A stretch of 64,000 nucleotides of DNA, from positions 3,038,001 to 3,102,000 of the forward strand of contig CM034106.1 in NCBI GenBank assembly GCA_019914945.1. The letters are read 5' to 3'. This document shows, one piece after another, positions 32,850 to 43,997 of this stretch. Each line of letters starts with the position of its first letter. The stretch's first letter is position 1. A program made the translations under genes and the position numbers. The notes under the pieces are model-generated. The model was given only the letters and a program-made list of their open reading frames with translations, ran no database searches and was not told where the DNA came from. This stretch comes from Typha latifolia. Its lineage: Eukaryota; Streptophyta; Magnoliopsida; Poales; Typhaceae.

Positions 32850-33697
32850 TCCATCACCTAGATAGTAGAGAAAGATTTGAGAATGGTAGCTGGCCTGGTC
32901 ACTTTCACCTCAGCTTGGATGTCCTGGCAAAGGCCACTAATAAACATTCTCTTGAGTTGGAAATCTATCCAGCCATGTACTCTATTGCTCACACATTCAA
33001 ACTTCTCTTGGTACACCCTTACCGTAGTCTTTTGGGTCAGCTTGGTAAGGGCAGCTTAAAAGTCTTTGTATCTTGAAGGTCCAAACCAAATGCAAATGGT
33101 GTCGACAAATTCTTCCCACATCCGGTAGGACTGAGCTCGCTTCCTTGCTTGGTACCAACGAATGGCGGTCTCCTTCTTCATATCGGTTAGGCCTCCTTTC
33201 TCTTGGGTTCATTCCAGTAACCCTAGAATGATATCGAGGGGTCGTTGGTTCCTCATAGTCTGCTCATTCATCATTATCTTCATGGCAAGATGGAGTCGGT
33301 GCTTGGTTGCGGTGAAAAATCGATGACTATTTGGTACGCCATTCTTGCAACGTGGGCAGTAAGGGGCTTCTAGGTTGACCCCTCATGAAGCCCTCATAGT
33401 CTTCCTCAGGTATAGAATGGAGTGGTGCAGGCAATGTCCTTGGACAAAGGGTTGGTTCTATCGGTGGTGCAATCCGAGTGCGAGCAGGGAGCTCAGTTAC
33501 CGCTGCATCTCCATCATGTCCGCGAACATCTTGATTAGATTTGAGTTGATGGAAGAAGTCAAGGGAGAAGTCCTAACCGATAAGTTGTTGTTCATCTCAG
33601 ATATGACCACATTAGTGACCTCTCCTTCAATAGAGGTAACTTCATTGGGTCTTTATGCCATAAATCTAATTGTTGGCATGTTGTTCAAGGAACAGTG
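32850..33697 (-). pseudogene. G-element gag fragment
   Basis: Minus-strand reading gives an N-terminal part with stops, ALHSIPEEDYEGFMRGQPR-like residues, then the capsid core RWYQARKRAQSY, WEEFVDTICIWFGPSRYKDF, YQEKFECVSNRV and MFISGLCQDIQAEVKV. The reading frame shifts at least once. It is a Ty3/gypsy gag similar to that of C1. The C-terminal side is cut at 32850 by the B-II LTR. Confidence 0.78.
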
Positions 33698-33711
33698 ACT
33701 TTGATACCACT

Positions 33712-34580
33712 TGTTATGGCCCAACCAAGGCTACTTGATCAAGCTCGGGTTTTGGAAAGCAGCCGCGCCTGTCGGAAAAAATATTCACTAAATATTCTCT
33801 TATTGCCAGAATTATGAAACTAGATGGGTTTGTTATGTAACTTCTTGATCTACATTTTTTGTATCTACGCCCTTTGTAGATTCGAACTATAGATAGGGCA
33901 AAAATAGGCAAGGTTACGGTAAAGGTTAAGATGACGGGTGGTGGTGATGAAGGTGGTAATGGAGTGGACGTGGGTTATAGGTAGGATTTGCACGAGGTGT
34001 TGTTATCTAAAGAGAGAGGGGGGAGAAGGTGGTCGATATCCCAAAGAGGAAGGAGGGTCCGATAGTCAAAGGAGGCTAGGAGTAATCGGCATCGAGGTGG
34101 CACGCGGCTGGGGTTTGAGCGAGGAGGGAGATGTTTTATATTAGTGGGGAGAAGATAGGTTAACTCAATAATTCATTCCATAATTTTATAATAAAGGCTG
34201 CCTTCCATATATTTAGAGGCTAGTCTATCCACCAAACATTTGAAGAAACTAGGACTAATATAAGCCTTCCCACTGGATGTGCTCGAACGGGGTCGAGGGC
34301 GTTCAAATGGGCAATTTACATTCTCTATATATGTGAACATATGCAAGCATTAGAATGCAACTTCTTCACATTCAAATGGGCAAATCACATTCTCTATATT
34401 TGCAAACGTATGTAGGTGTTCCAACGCAACAGCCAGAATTCTTATTCTTTAAGAAAATTAAGAAACCATAACCTACTAAGACTTGACTAAATTACATAAA
34501 TATAATAATTAAGATAATTAGACTCGATACATCGAGCCCAAAGTCTTTCGATGTGATCTGATTTAGTCCGAATCACATCA
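33712..34580 (-). repeat. 5' LTR of the minus-strand G element, with primer binding site
   Basis: On the minus strand it starts TGATGTGATTCGG at 34580 and ends GGCCATAACA at 33712. A primer site TGGTATCAAAGTC lies just beyond, at 33698-33709. Its first 100 bp resemble the D LTR start (cgatgtatcgagtctaatta region) and its downstream part resembles family A/D. Degenerate cgttcaaatggg motifs at 34270-34430 replace the sharper palindromes of families A and B. Confidence 0.82.
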
Positions 34581-34828
34581 TAGTTTGTAGCAAATTTTCC
34601 ACCATTTACTAGAAAATAATATTGCCACAAAAGTAATTTTGGAAAATTTATTAATAAACTACACCTCTTACTTTTATTGTCATCCAATTCTTTCTTTTTT
34701 TACTTAAAAATGGCCTAATATTAGCCCACTTAGCCGAGCAATTAAATTTTACTTACAATTTTATTTTGAGGCAATAAAGAAAATATAGAAATCGAATAAA
34801 AAATACTTATATGGTAGGATGTCAATGA

Positions 34829-35647
34829 TGTTGAAGTTTGGCTCAAATTCAAACTTTATAGATCTGTTGTGCTTGGGCATTTGAACGAGCCCTTAGAGGT
34901 ATTCGAACGCAATTTTTTGGAAGATTTGCACTCTGTAGGCGTTTGAACAGCCCCACAAGCGTTTGAATAGCCCCATAGGCGTTCGAACACCCTCCTGCGC
35001 TCCAGATTAGAGTTCTACTAGCCTTTGAATGCCAAGCGAGATTTTCAACAACTTTTAGACAACCTGATAAATAGAAATGTTTAGGTTTTAGGATTGTGTG
35101 TGGAGCAATGTAGACAGAGTATTTTTGTAAAGGGACATGGGGCTTTGGGAGGGCACACCACTATTTGCATCCCTATTAGATTAGAGACTTAGAAACCCTT
35201 GTATTGGATCTTGCAAGAATGTGGGCATTTCGTACGAGGGAAAGATTGGAGAGGAGAGCCACCATTGTTTAAAGTAATATTATAGTTGAAAACTCTTTGT
35301 ATTTGGTGATTTGCATAGTGGATTGAAGTTTGCTTCACTCGTGGATGCAGACACATTGCTAAACCACATAAATCTTGTCTCTCTATCTTTTTTTTTTTGT
35401 GGTTTGCATTTTTAGAGTTATTATTTGTGGTTATCTTGGGTGTCTAGAAGTTCTCTACATTTAGCACCTTGGTTAAAGATTTTGGTATCTATATTAGTTT
35501 TGCTAATATTTGATTTACCCAAATCTATTGCTATTACATTGGTATTATTTAGGGGAATTAGAAATTGCTTCCTTTAGCATCCACCCATTCGGCATTTTAA
35601 CACAAAAATTAGTATCGGAGCACAAAAAGTGGTACCAGAGCTCAACA
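34829..35647 (+). repeat. 5' LTR of H
   Basis: The 819-bp LTR has CGTTTGAA/CGTTCGAA motifs at 34880-35035, a TATA-like stretch (ctgataaatagaaatg) near 35066, and a tail holding two primer-site-like motifs (TTAGTATCGGAGC and TGGTACCAGAGC). Confidence 0.92.
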
Positions 35648-36652
35648 ATTGGCATCAAAGCCGAAGGTTCAAACCTAGGCTTTTGGTTTTGTAGATAGCA
35701 TTGGATTTGGTGTACTGATTTGCAAATATGTCAGGATAATTCAAATTAGGAAAAATTGTTTGAAATAAAACTTTGAAGTACAGAAGTTTGATGGCACCAA
35801 TAGTTTTGAATAATGTGGTCTCTAGGAGAGTTTTAACTCTTGGGGAGTCTTCTATTTTGAATCAAGAGCATTTGGAAAATGGCACGTAAAGACTTTTCAC
35901 AGTAGGTGGAGATTGAAATCCCTATGGCTCCACTAAATTCTTTCAAAGCAAGGAATCTAAATAAGAAGACTTAAATTTGCATAACGAGGAGACCTTAACT
36001 TAGAAAATTTTGCAGAAAGAAAAATCAATTGCAATTAGTAGATCGAGAAAAAAGACTTGAAAGTTTGCATGGTGTACTAACATGGCATATACACTTTTGG
36101 TTGTTCATGATGACTATATAGTTGTGACTGAGATCAAGGTCCAACATTGCTTGGACTTGACCAATTATTTGTATATCTGATTATTTGGATTTGGTGTGGT
36201 GTACTCACTCAATTTATTTTTGTGGATATGTTGTTTGACGTCTTCAAAGTCTCACCATAATTGTTGCCTTCGGGTTTTGGAGTAGTGAACACATTTTGCA
36301 ACAGTGAAGGCCAAGTTCTTTGGAAGTCTAGCAATATTTGATTGTCTTGGATTTGGCATCTTTAGTTGCAATTTGCAGGAATGCATTTTTGAATTTGCAA
36401 TGACTTTGCATTTGCATTGGTGAAGATTGTTTGTTTAGCATCTTTGAAATCTCACCATAGTTTATTATTTTTGCACTTTGCAATAGTAGATACAATTTGA
36501 TGTTCTTTGGAATTCTTGCATTATTTTATTGTTTCGGAATTGGTGTCTTTTGACACAAATTTGTAGGTTGGGCAATTTTGGGATTTGTAGTCACTTTGCA
36601 GTGGTGGAGAGAAATTTGCCAAATTCTTAAAGTTTTTGCCGAGGTGGAGAAT
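35648..36652 (+). pseudogene. H internal region with copia gag relic
   Basis: At 35772-35810 the plus strand reads FEVQKFDGTNSFE, the signature opening of many copia Gag proteins, followed at once by TAA. Nothing else is recognisable. The second half contains two imperfect copies of a unit of about 195 bp (from about 36235 and about 36430) sharing blocks such as tctcaccata, ttctttggaa and ttgcagg/ttgtagg. Confidence 0.7.
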
Positions 36653-37456
36653 TGTTGAAATTTGGCTCAAATTCAAACTTTCACATCTACTATGCTAGGG
36701 CGTTTGAATGGGCCCTTAGGGCGTTCTAACGCAATTTCTTGAGAGGATTTGCACTTTGTAGACATTCGAACAATCCCATAGGTGTTTGAATGCTCTTCTA
36801 TGCTCTAGATTAGAGTTCTACTGGCATTCAAATGACCCCACACCAGGCAGGACTTTCAACAACTTTTATTCAGCCTTATAAATAGAAATATTTAGGTTTT
36901 AGGGTTATGTGTGGAGCAATGTAGAGAGTTTCTATAATGGGGCAAGGAGCTTTGGTAGGGCACACCACTATTTGCATCCCTATTAGATTAGAGACTTTGA
37001 AACTATTGTATTGAATTTTGCAAGAGTGTCGGCATTTTGTACGAGGGAAAGATTGGAGAGGAGAGTCACCATTCTTTAGAGTGATATTAGAGTTGAAAAC
37101 TCTTTATACTTGATGATTTACATAGAGGATTGAAGATTGTTTCACCCATGGACGTAGGCACATTGTCGAACCATATAAATCTTGTCTCTCTCTTTTTTCT
37201 CTTGGTAGTTTGCATTTGGAGTTCTTATTTGTAGTTATCTTGGGTGTATAGAAATTTTCTACATTTAGCACCTTGGTTAAAAATTTTCCTTTGGTATCCA
37301 TATTAGTTTCGCTAATATTTGATTTACCCAAATTTATTGCTATTACATTCGTATTATTTGGGAGAATTGGAAATTATTTCTGCTAGCATCCACTCATTCA
37401 ACATTTTAGGACAATAATTGGTATCAGAGCACAGTAAGTGGTACCAGAGGTCAACA
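36653..37456 (+). repeat. 3' LTR of H
   Basis: The 804-bp LTR matches the 5' LTR with scattered substitutions. TATAAATA is at 36878-36885. The tail shows TTGGTATCAGAGC and TGGTACCAGAGG before the terminal TCAACA, so the primer-like repeats belong to the LTR itself. Confidence 0.92.
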
Positions 37457-38024
37457 ATGGTAATACATGTAAAACACACGATACTTTTTATTTTAATTTT
37501 TCTATTTTTTTTTTACATTGATGGTATCTTTTCGGTTCTCTCTTTGTTGCTAGTCTTTGAAAATTTAACGGTGTCTCAATTAATGTAATATTATTAGAAT
37601 TCTAACTTGGGAATAGTCATACAACACAAGGTTTTTTAGTTGCATATAGTATTTTAATTAAAAAGTTTTCACAATGAAGCAGGCAAGTTTGCCTGCTTGG
37701 CCAACGACAAGGTGACATATACCAGGCTGAGGAAAATCTTAAACCTTTGGCTGTAGATGATCCGCTGCCCAAATTTTGTGCTACTGCGTGTTTCCTTCCT
37801 TCTTCATAAAGGTTTTAGTCTAATTATACTTAAACCTCTTATTACCAAGAAATTTTCTGACCAAAGTTGGCCATGACGAAACTGCCAAATATATAATGCA
37901 TGCCACTGAATGATAAAGTGATTCCAGTGCAATGTACCTGGTTCTAGTCCCCTCATTGGAGCAGATAAAATTTCCTCATCATTTCAAACTATTGTTAAGT
38001 TCTCCAAACTGGACCACTTAAAAG

Positions 38025-38084
<60 letters not shown>

Positions 38085-39886
38085 ATATATATATATATAT
38101 ATATACAAACTCACGTAAAAAATTGGAACTTATATGAAAAAGTTCTCTCTCTCTCTCTCTGTGTGTATATATATAGATATACAAACTCACGTAAAAAATT
38201 GGAACTTATATGAAAAAGTTGTACTATTTCCGAACTCTACATGGACTCCAATCGTTTTGCATGCGGTCCGAGAAGATGACAGAAGCACTGAACTGCCTCC
38301 CTGCCCGCCTATCTCTCAACTTTTGCGGTTGGCTGCGATAATGCAATAACCCAACTTGTTGGAGATGTTCCGCAAACCTAATAAGTTGATGTAAACTAAT
38401 TAATAAACTATCATGTCAATCTTTAGCTTCCAAAGGCGGCTAATAGAAAACACGTACAAGTGGTAGAAATCTTTTTGCGGACCCCGCTCATTGCTCTATT
38501 CGTTAATCCATCGTGCTCTAATTAATGTTGGTTGGGATAACTTTTGTTGAATAATATATGCCATGTTATTGTTTATACGATATCCAGCAATAGCCGGCCA
38601 TTAACGCGTGCTTAAGAAAGTCATCATCTGCTTGGTGGCGCCCCTAGGATCGAAAACTGCTGTCTCTCTTGAGCATGAAAATTAATGGCGGTTTTGGAGA
38701 GGATACCACCTGTGAGAGGAGCTGCATGGCTTAAGATTGGCTCGGCTGTGGCTTGTTAGAAAGATCCCGCGAGATTTAATTTAATTTCTAAAAATGTTGC
38801 ATTATTATCTTGTCGTTGATAATTTTGAACTTATTTTTCTCAGTATCAGTGACTAAACTACCGTTAAACTAATTTGAATAATTAAATGATAATCCAAGTA
38901 CATTTATAGATACTTTAGTTATTGCTGCTACATGTATTAATCGATGCAACGATGGATTTATCGAAGCTTTTCCTTTCCTTCTTTAAGATAATGTTTTTAC
39001 TGTACAAGATTAAAAAAATTCAATCTAAAAAAAAAACTGATTGCTTGACTGTTTTCTATTGTCAATTGCCATATGATACCAAAATTAAATATAAACGCTT
39101 AAGGGAAAAGGAAAATAGAATAGTTAGGTGTGAGAATTATAATCGAGATGGGAGCAATTTCTCGCCCTTTTTGGGCTCAGCCAATCGATTTGGTTCAGGT
39201 TGGGTTTGTCTAGGATCTATGCAATACTAATAAGACTTGTTTATTAATTAGGTTGGAATATTAAACATGAATAAGGGGTCAAAATATTGAACACGAACAT
39301 AATCTGTTATAAGGGATAACCAGGTTACACATATTATTTAAATTATAAACAATAACAAAACAGGTTATTTAGATTATAATTAGGTTATCTGTTTTTAAAC
39401 AGATTAAATTTAAACAAATTAAATCGTCTGAAATAATAAATACAAATGTAAACCATTTAATAATAACATTTTAGATGGGTCAATTCATTTAAACCCAATC
39501 TATTAAAAGTTCTCATATTGGTATCAAACTGGCAAAATTTTCCACCAGCATCAGCTCGATCCATTTATCGAAAGAGCCTGAATTTTGACTTCAAGCTCTA
39601 TCTATTAAAAAAAAGAGAGTTTAATTTGAGTCGAAAATAAGCCGAGCTGAGCGGCTGACGAGCAGACCAATTTATTTATTTGTTACTCTGCTATCAATGC
39701 CTTAGTTTTCTCCATTTTTCTCCTTTTTGCCTTTAACGTAAGTCCTCTCACATCATTATATTTATTTATACCTTCCACCCTGGACACCATGAAACTCCAA
39801 TGACTTTCCTCGTATCCACGCTTAAGAAAATAGACACCATTCCTTTGTATCCGGAGACGAACAACTCCTCCACTATCTTATGTTGC
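37457..39886. other. Likely host intergenic DNA and upstream region of the peptide gene
   Basis: No LTR, gag or pol similarity is visible. The base composition is AT-rich with ordinary low-complexity stretches, including AT-rich sequence at 39230-39530. W-box cores TTGACT occur at 39044-39052 and 39585-39590, which is compatible with but does not show defence-linked regulation. Open frames here (for example 38922-39230) show no recognisable protein features. Confidence 0.6.
38024..38220. repeat. CT and TA microsatellites with a duplicated 40-bp flank
   Basis: A (CT)n run of about 55 bp is followed by (TA)n (38081-38104) and a 40-bp unique block (38105-38144, starting acaaactcac). A second, shorter CT-GT-TA run and the same 40-bp block (38181-38220) follow. 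The period is 76 bp and the unique blocks are identical. Confidence 0.95.
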
Positions 39887-39894
39887 TATAAATA
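39887..39894 (+). promoter_or_regulatory. TATA box of the peptide gene
   Basis: TATAAATA lies 48 bp before the start codon at 39942, leaving room for a start site near 39920 and a short leader. The context gctataaatagac is a strong plant TATA box. Confidence 0.8.
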
Positions 39895-39941
39895 GACAGC
39901 TCAAAGGATATCCCATTAGTTGCTAGCATAGCAAGCAACCA

Positions 39942-40211
39942 ATGCCTATAACGCCGCCAAAGATTCGCGGGTTCCTTTTCTTGCTCCTCCTGGTATTCTC
40001 CAACGCAATGTCTGCGGCGTCCAGGCTAAGGATCGGAGAACTCGAGGGGTTCGTCTATGAGGTCTCGACGATCACGGCGGCGAAGAACAAGGGGCCAAGC
40101 GCAGGTGGCGGCGGCCACAACTTCCAGTATCTTGATAGGTTCGGAGGGATCAAGCAAGCCGGGCCGAGCCCCGGCCAAGGCCATGTTGTAGTTGGGGAGT
40201 TTCATCAGTGA
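39942..40211 (+). CDS. Putative secreted signalling peptide precursor, PIP/CEP/IDA-like
   Basis: The 89-residue product has a basic N-terminus, a hydrophobic core FLFLLLLVF (residues 11-19) typical of a signal peptide, with likely cleavage near residues 22-26, a variable middle and two small glycine-rich motifs: GPSAGGGGH (51-59) and GPSPGQGH (74-81). The GPS..GxGH core is the mark of PAMP-induced secreted peptides (PIP) and their PIP-like relatives, some of which carry two such motifs; PGxGH endings are also known in CEP peptides. Proteolysis would release a short apoplastic ligand for a leucine-rich repeat receptor kinase. Most PIP precursors end at the final GH, whereas this one has eight more residues (VVVGEFHQ). 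No intron is needed. The start is the first ATG after the TATA box. The gene is GC-rich in an AT-rich setting, the only likely host gene in the window. Family membership is a motif-based inference. Confidence 0.75.
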   Translation: MPITPPKIRGFLFLLLLVFSNAMSAASRLRIGELEGFVYEVSTITAAKNKGPSAGGGGHNFQYLDRFGGIKQAGPSPGQGHVVVGEFHQ

Positions 40212-41748
40212 ACGACGGGTTACAGTATTTGATCAAGCTAGCTCTGGTCGCAAACTTATTTATCCAAATAATCCACCTCCTAAAATTATTATCTAAAATG
40301 GTGTATTATGGATACGTTAGTTATCATCACATGCGCTTCCTAGAAAAAATGATCGAATTTATCAGTATTTTAATATCAATCTTTTCACAGCTTTGTCGTA
40401 ATTCTTTTTATGAGAATTAAGAATAACGTAAAGATATAAATATTGAGGAGAGTGAAGAATGTGAGAGGATTTGACTTGTATTTATCTTATTCAGATCTCG
40501 ATCTAATATTTTTCTCTAGTTTATACTCTTTGTTTCTCACAAGTTTATGTAATTAATAAATAAATTATAAATTAAAAAATATTCTGCGTCGAACTCTTCA
40601 ATGATTTACCAGTTACATAAAACTTCTATAAGTTTAGTATTTCTCTGCAGAGGTTATAAGCCGATAGCTAATGTATTTAAAATATACTCATTTTAATATA
40701 AACTTTGAATGAAAGGTTAAAATAGTATTTTAATAGTAAAATAGTATACACTCATTTAAAATATACTCATTTTAATATAACTTTATTAATATAAACTTAA
40801 TAAAGTTGTGATTGTCTTACTCTCCTCTTAGTTCAACTCTATTCCAAGACATATATAATTTATCTTGGAATAATTTTATGCTGCGAACTGCGTCTTTTTC
40901 CTTGCTAAGCAGTGCTCTTCCTGGTAATTACAAACTGAAGGAACATGGCATCGATTTCATCCTTATGTTCATTTAGTTGTATTTACATAAATGATTTGAC
41001 TTCCGAGCACTCACTGTGAACTTATGATAAATTATTGAGTTCTTTTTTTTAAGATTATAAATGACTAATTAAAAGGCTTTTTTACTTAATTGATGCCGTA
41101 TATATATTTTGAAATAGAGGAAATTATATTTTATCCCAATTTGATTATGTTTAAATTCACTTCGCTCCCTTGTAATTTTATTTAATCTAATTACAGGTCA
41201 AATTTGAAGATCTATAGAGAATTGAATAAATTTTCAGATAATAAAAATATAACAAATATTTTAAATAAATATATAATTTTATTATAATTTGTTATCAGAA
41301 TTCTCATTGATATTATTTTAGATGAACTAAAAAGCTTATTTAATCTTCTAAAACTTTGTCTTTAATAAATATTTTCACCTGACCTGATATAAATCTCTAC
41401 ACCGTAGACCCATTATTTTTAATTTAAAATAAAATACCATAAATAAAATTATACAGGAGTAAAATAAATTCAAACCTAATCACACAACGATGAGATATAA
41501 TTTCTATTTAAAAATATAATAATTGCTATTTAAATCTCGAGCCATTGAGAATTGTCCTTATAGATAATTTTCGAGAGACTGTCCAATGAATATTCCTAAA
41601 AGGTAGTTGTTAAAGATAAGAAAGTACGTAGGACAAAAATACTCTTCCTTCCTGAAATTTAGAATGTAAATTATTTGTCACTTATTTACTCTTGTATATT
41701 AAACATTAGATAGGTTTGGACAATTGTAAACAAATATATATACAAGGA
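40212..41748. other. 3' flank of the peptide gene, host noncoding DNA
   Basis: An AATAAA at 40555-40560 could serve as a poly(A) signal. A short direct repeat (cattttaatataa blocks with tttaaaatatactc) occurs at 40674-40790. The rest is AT-rich without coding, LTR or RNA features that I can see. Confidence 0.5.
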
Positions 41749-42204
41749 TGTTATGAACCGAATTTGGACAGATATAAATGTAAGAAAATTGTACTATTTT
41801 ATGTGGTAGTAGCCTCGTGAGATAGGGTTCCAATGGTTATAGTTTAATGAGAATTCAAAATCGGGATGAAAAGTTATAAATGAAACTGTGGAAAAAGGTT
41901 GAAATAGGGTAGAATAGTAAATATCTAATGTTTCGACGGTTGTCGGAGGGTGGCAGACAGCCAAAATAGTGGTAGACGGTTGTAAGGTAGGGTGACTGCT
42001 GATGGAGAAAGATGGCTAAGGTTTGGAAGATCAGAATGCTTCTACAACTATAATATACTCCTAGAAAGATAAATGTGATTTATTAGTTACAATAAAATAT
42101 AAAGACGAAAAGAATAATATGGCTCAATCAATGATCGACTCAATGACCATTATCAACACATGTCCACTCCTATTTATATGAGTAAAAATCCTAACGGATA
42201 AGAT
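41749..42204 (-). repeat. 3' LTR of C2, 5' end deleted
   Basis: Reading the minus strand, it begins at atccgttagg, directly before the TATA box (catataaatag near 42175), and ends TTCATAACA at 41749. The missing start is exactly the part upstream of the TATA box in the C1 LTR. Confidence 0.85.
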
Positions 42205-43264
42205 CTAGTGGTGGCCACTGTAGCCTTGGTGGCGGCTGGATAGGGTAAGTGGCTAGTGGTAATTGCCATCTGATAGGTCCACCTAGCAGCTAAATGGTGC
42301 CGAGCAGCGGTGGAAAGCCAAACTCGAGCTCGGGCTAGAGCTAGTGTAGTAGCGGCCATGGTACATCACCGACGGGTCCACCAACCCCTAGCGACTACGG
42401 AAAGGACCCATGGCCCTACTATAAGGGACCGATAGCAGCAAAAAGCTATGGCGGAGCCACACCAACATAGGGATAGCTTCCCATTGTAGTGGCTGTTAGG
42501 TATGGCCAACCGACCGGCTACCACCATTGGCTAGCAATCAGCTCAAGGAAGCTAGCCATGGCCGTCATCAGTTGTGGGAGCATCGGACCGTCAGGTTTTC
42601 TACAACAATAGCTGCTATTATCAGCGGTCTTTCGGCGGTTGTTGGCACAAATAGAGGCCACATCTCCAGTGTGGGTGGTCTAAGGAAGGTGATGGACGTG
42701 GAGTTCAATGTCGGTAGAGGCTAGATCACCACTAGTGGGAAGCTAGGGTTTTTAGCCCTAGCTACCACCGTAGGTGAGGACGATAACCCCGCGGCTATTG
42801 CTGTAGGTGGAGCTAGTATGGTAGTAATGTATGGGAGGCTCTGTGGTGGTGGGGGGAGGGGGCTCCATCGAGGTCGAAGGAGTTATGGTTGATGCGGTTT
42901 AGGGCTCCTCTCCACCTCCCTCACGGTTTAAAGTTGATGGCCATGGTTGGGCTATTTCCATTGTGGCCAGCGGCGCTAGCAACATGGGGTGGATGTACTA
43001 TGCTAGGATAATGGCCATCAAGGCTTGGATCACCTTCTTAATCCTTTCAGAGCTCTCCTTCGATGATTCTCTCAATGAGTCGATGGACTTTATTAATGCC
43101 TTGACCCACATGGGTGGCTTGTCATCGGCGATTGCTGGCGGCGGTGATGGCACCAGGGAAACTCTCACATGAATGGAGATGAGTTCCTGACCCTCAATGG
43201 TCGCTCCTTCCTCGTTCGTCTTGGATTGTGTGTTAACTATCGTCCGAGGAACGTCGGCTTTGAT
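42205..43264 (-). pseudogene. C2 gag N-terminal remnant
   Basis: After the primer site (TTAGTATCAAAGCC, complement at 43256-43269) the minus strand reads QSKTNEEGATIEGQELIS, PPMWVKALIKSIDSL and KKVIQALMA, parallel to the C1 gag at 5271-5500. A glycine- and alanine-rich, stop-laden linker follows. The capsid core and everything after it are deleted. Confidence 0.78.
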
Positions 43265-43269
43265 ACTAA

Positions 43270-43840
43270 TATTACGAACTAGATCTGGACCAATCTAGAG
43301 GTAAGAAAATTGTGTTATTTTATGTGGTTGTAGCCTCATAAGTTAGGGTTCCAATGGTTATAATTTCACATAAATCCAATGTAAGAATAAAATATTATAA
43401 ATGAAATAGTGGAAGTAGGTTAAAATAGTAAATATCTGTCCAAGACATATCGGATTGTCTCAAGGGTTGTGGTGAAAGGCTGTAAGGTAAGGTGGCTATT
43501 GGTAAAGAAAGATGGCTAGGGTTTGAAAGATCGAAATGCTTCTATGGTTATGATCTACTCTTAGAACGATAAAGGTAATCTAACGGTTAAGGTAAAAGAT
43601 AAAGACAAAAAGAATAATATAGCTAAATTCATATTCATTGAATGATCAATTCAATTATCATTATCAACACTTGTCCACTCCAAATTATAGGAGTAAAAAT
43701 CCTAACGGATCGAATTCACATTGATTGTCCGATTTATTTAAAATTTAAAATAATAAAATAAAGCTAACTAACTAACTCAAATTGACTCAATTCGACTCAA
43801 TCGACTTATCTATCTTAACCTACCTAATCAGATTATAACA
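43270..43840 (-). repeat. 5' LTR of C2
   Basis: The 571-bp LTR starts TGTTATAATCTG at 43840 and ends TTCGTAATA at 43270 on the minus strand. It aligns with the C1 LTR throughout, including the region around the promoter (cctataattt in place of cctataaata). Confidence 0.88.
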
Positions 43841-43997
43841 AAGGCATAAAAGAGTCTTTTTATATATATTATTTTAGTTTAAATCATCTACAATTAGTTT
43901 TAATTGATGAAATAGTGTTTTCAAAAAGAAAATAATTATTCTGACAATTATAATAATAGTTCAAAATATATATTGACAAATAAAGTGTATATAAAAG

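Larger units (their letters stand above)
34829..37456 (+). mobile_element. Complete small non-autonomous copia-like element H
   Basis: Two LTRs, 34829-35647 and 36653-37456, both begin TGTTGA and end TCAACA, and enclose 1,005 bp. A primer site TGGCATCAAAGCC (35650-35662) follows the 5' LTR and a polypurine-like gaggtggagaat precedes the 3' LTR. The inside has no long open frame, only a copia gag relic at 35772-35810. No exact 5-bp TSD is seen (aatga versus atggt). It would depend on proteins supplied by another element. Confidence 0.92.
41749..43840 (-). mobile_element. Small minus-strand C-family element C2 with near-perfect TSD
   Basis: A 5' LTR (43270-43840), a gag-derived internal part and a 3' LTR lacking its first 130 bp or so (41749-42204) make a 2,092-bp unit. 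Flanks are aagga (41744-41748) and aaggc (43841-43845), a TSD with one changed base. One deletion runs from within gag to within the 3' LTR. Confidence 0.88.

Noticed and set aside
38922..39230. 102-codon plus-strand open frame in host DNA
   Set aside because: No recognisable motif, lysine-rich AT composition, no matching promoter; likely chance.
40208..40420. 70-codon open frame just after the peptide gene
   Set aside because: It overlaps the stop codon of the peptide gene, has no features and probably belongs to the 3' untranslated region.
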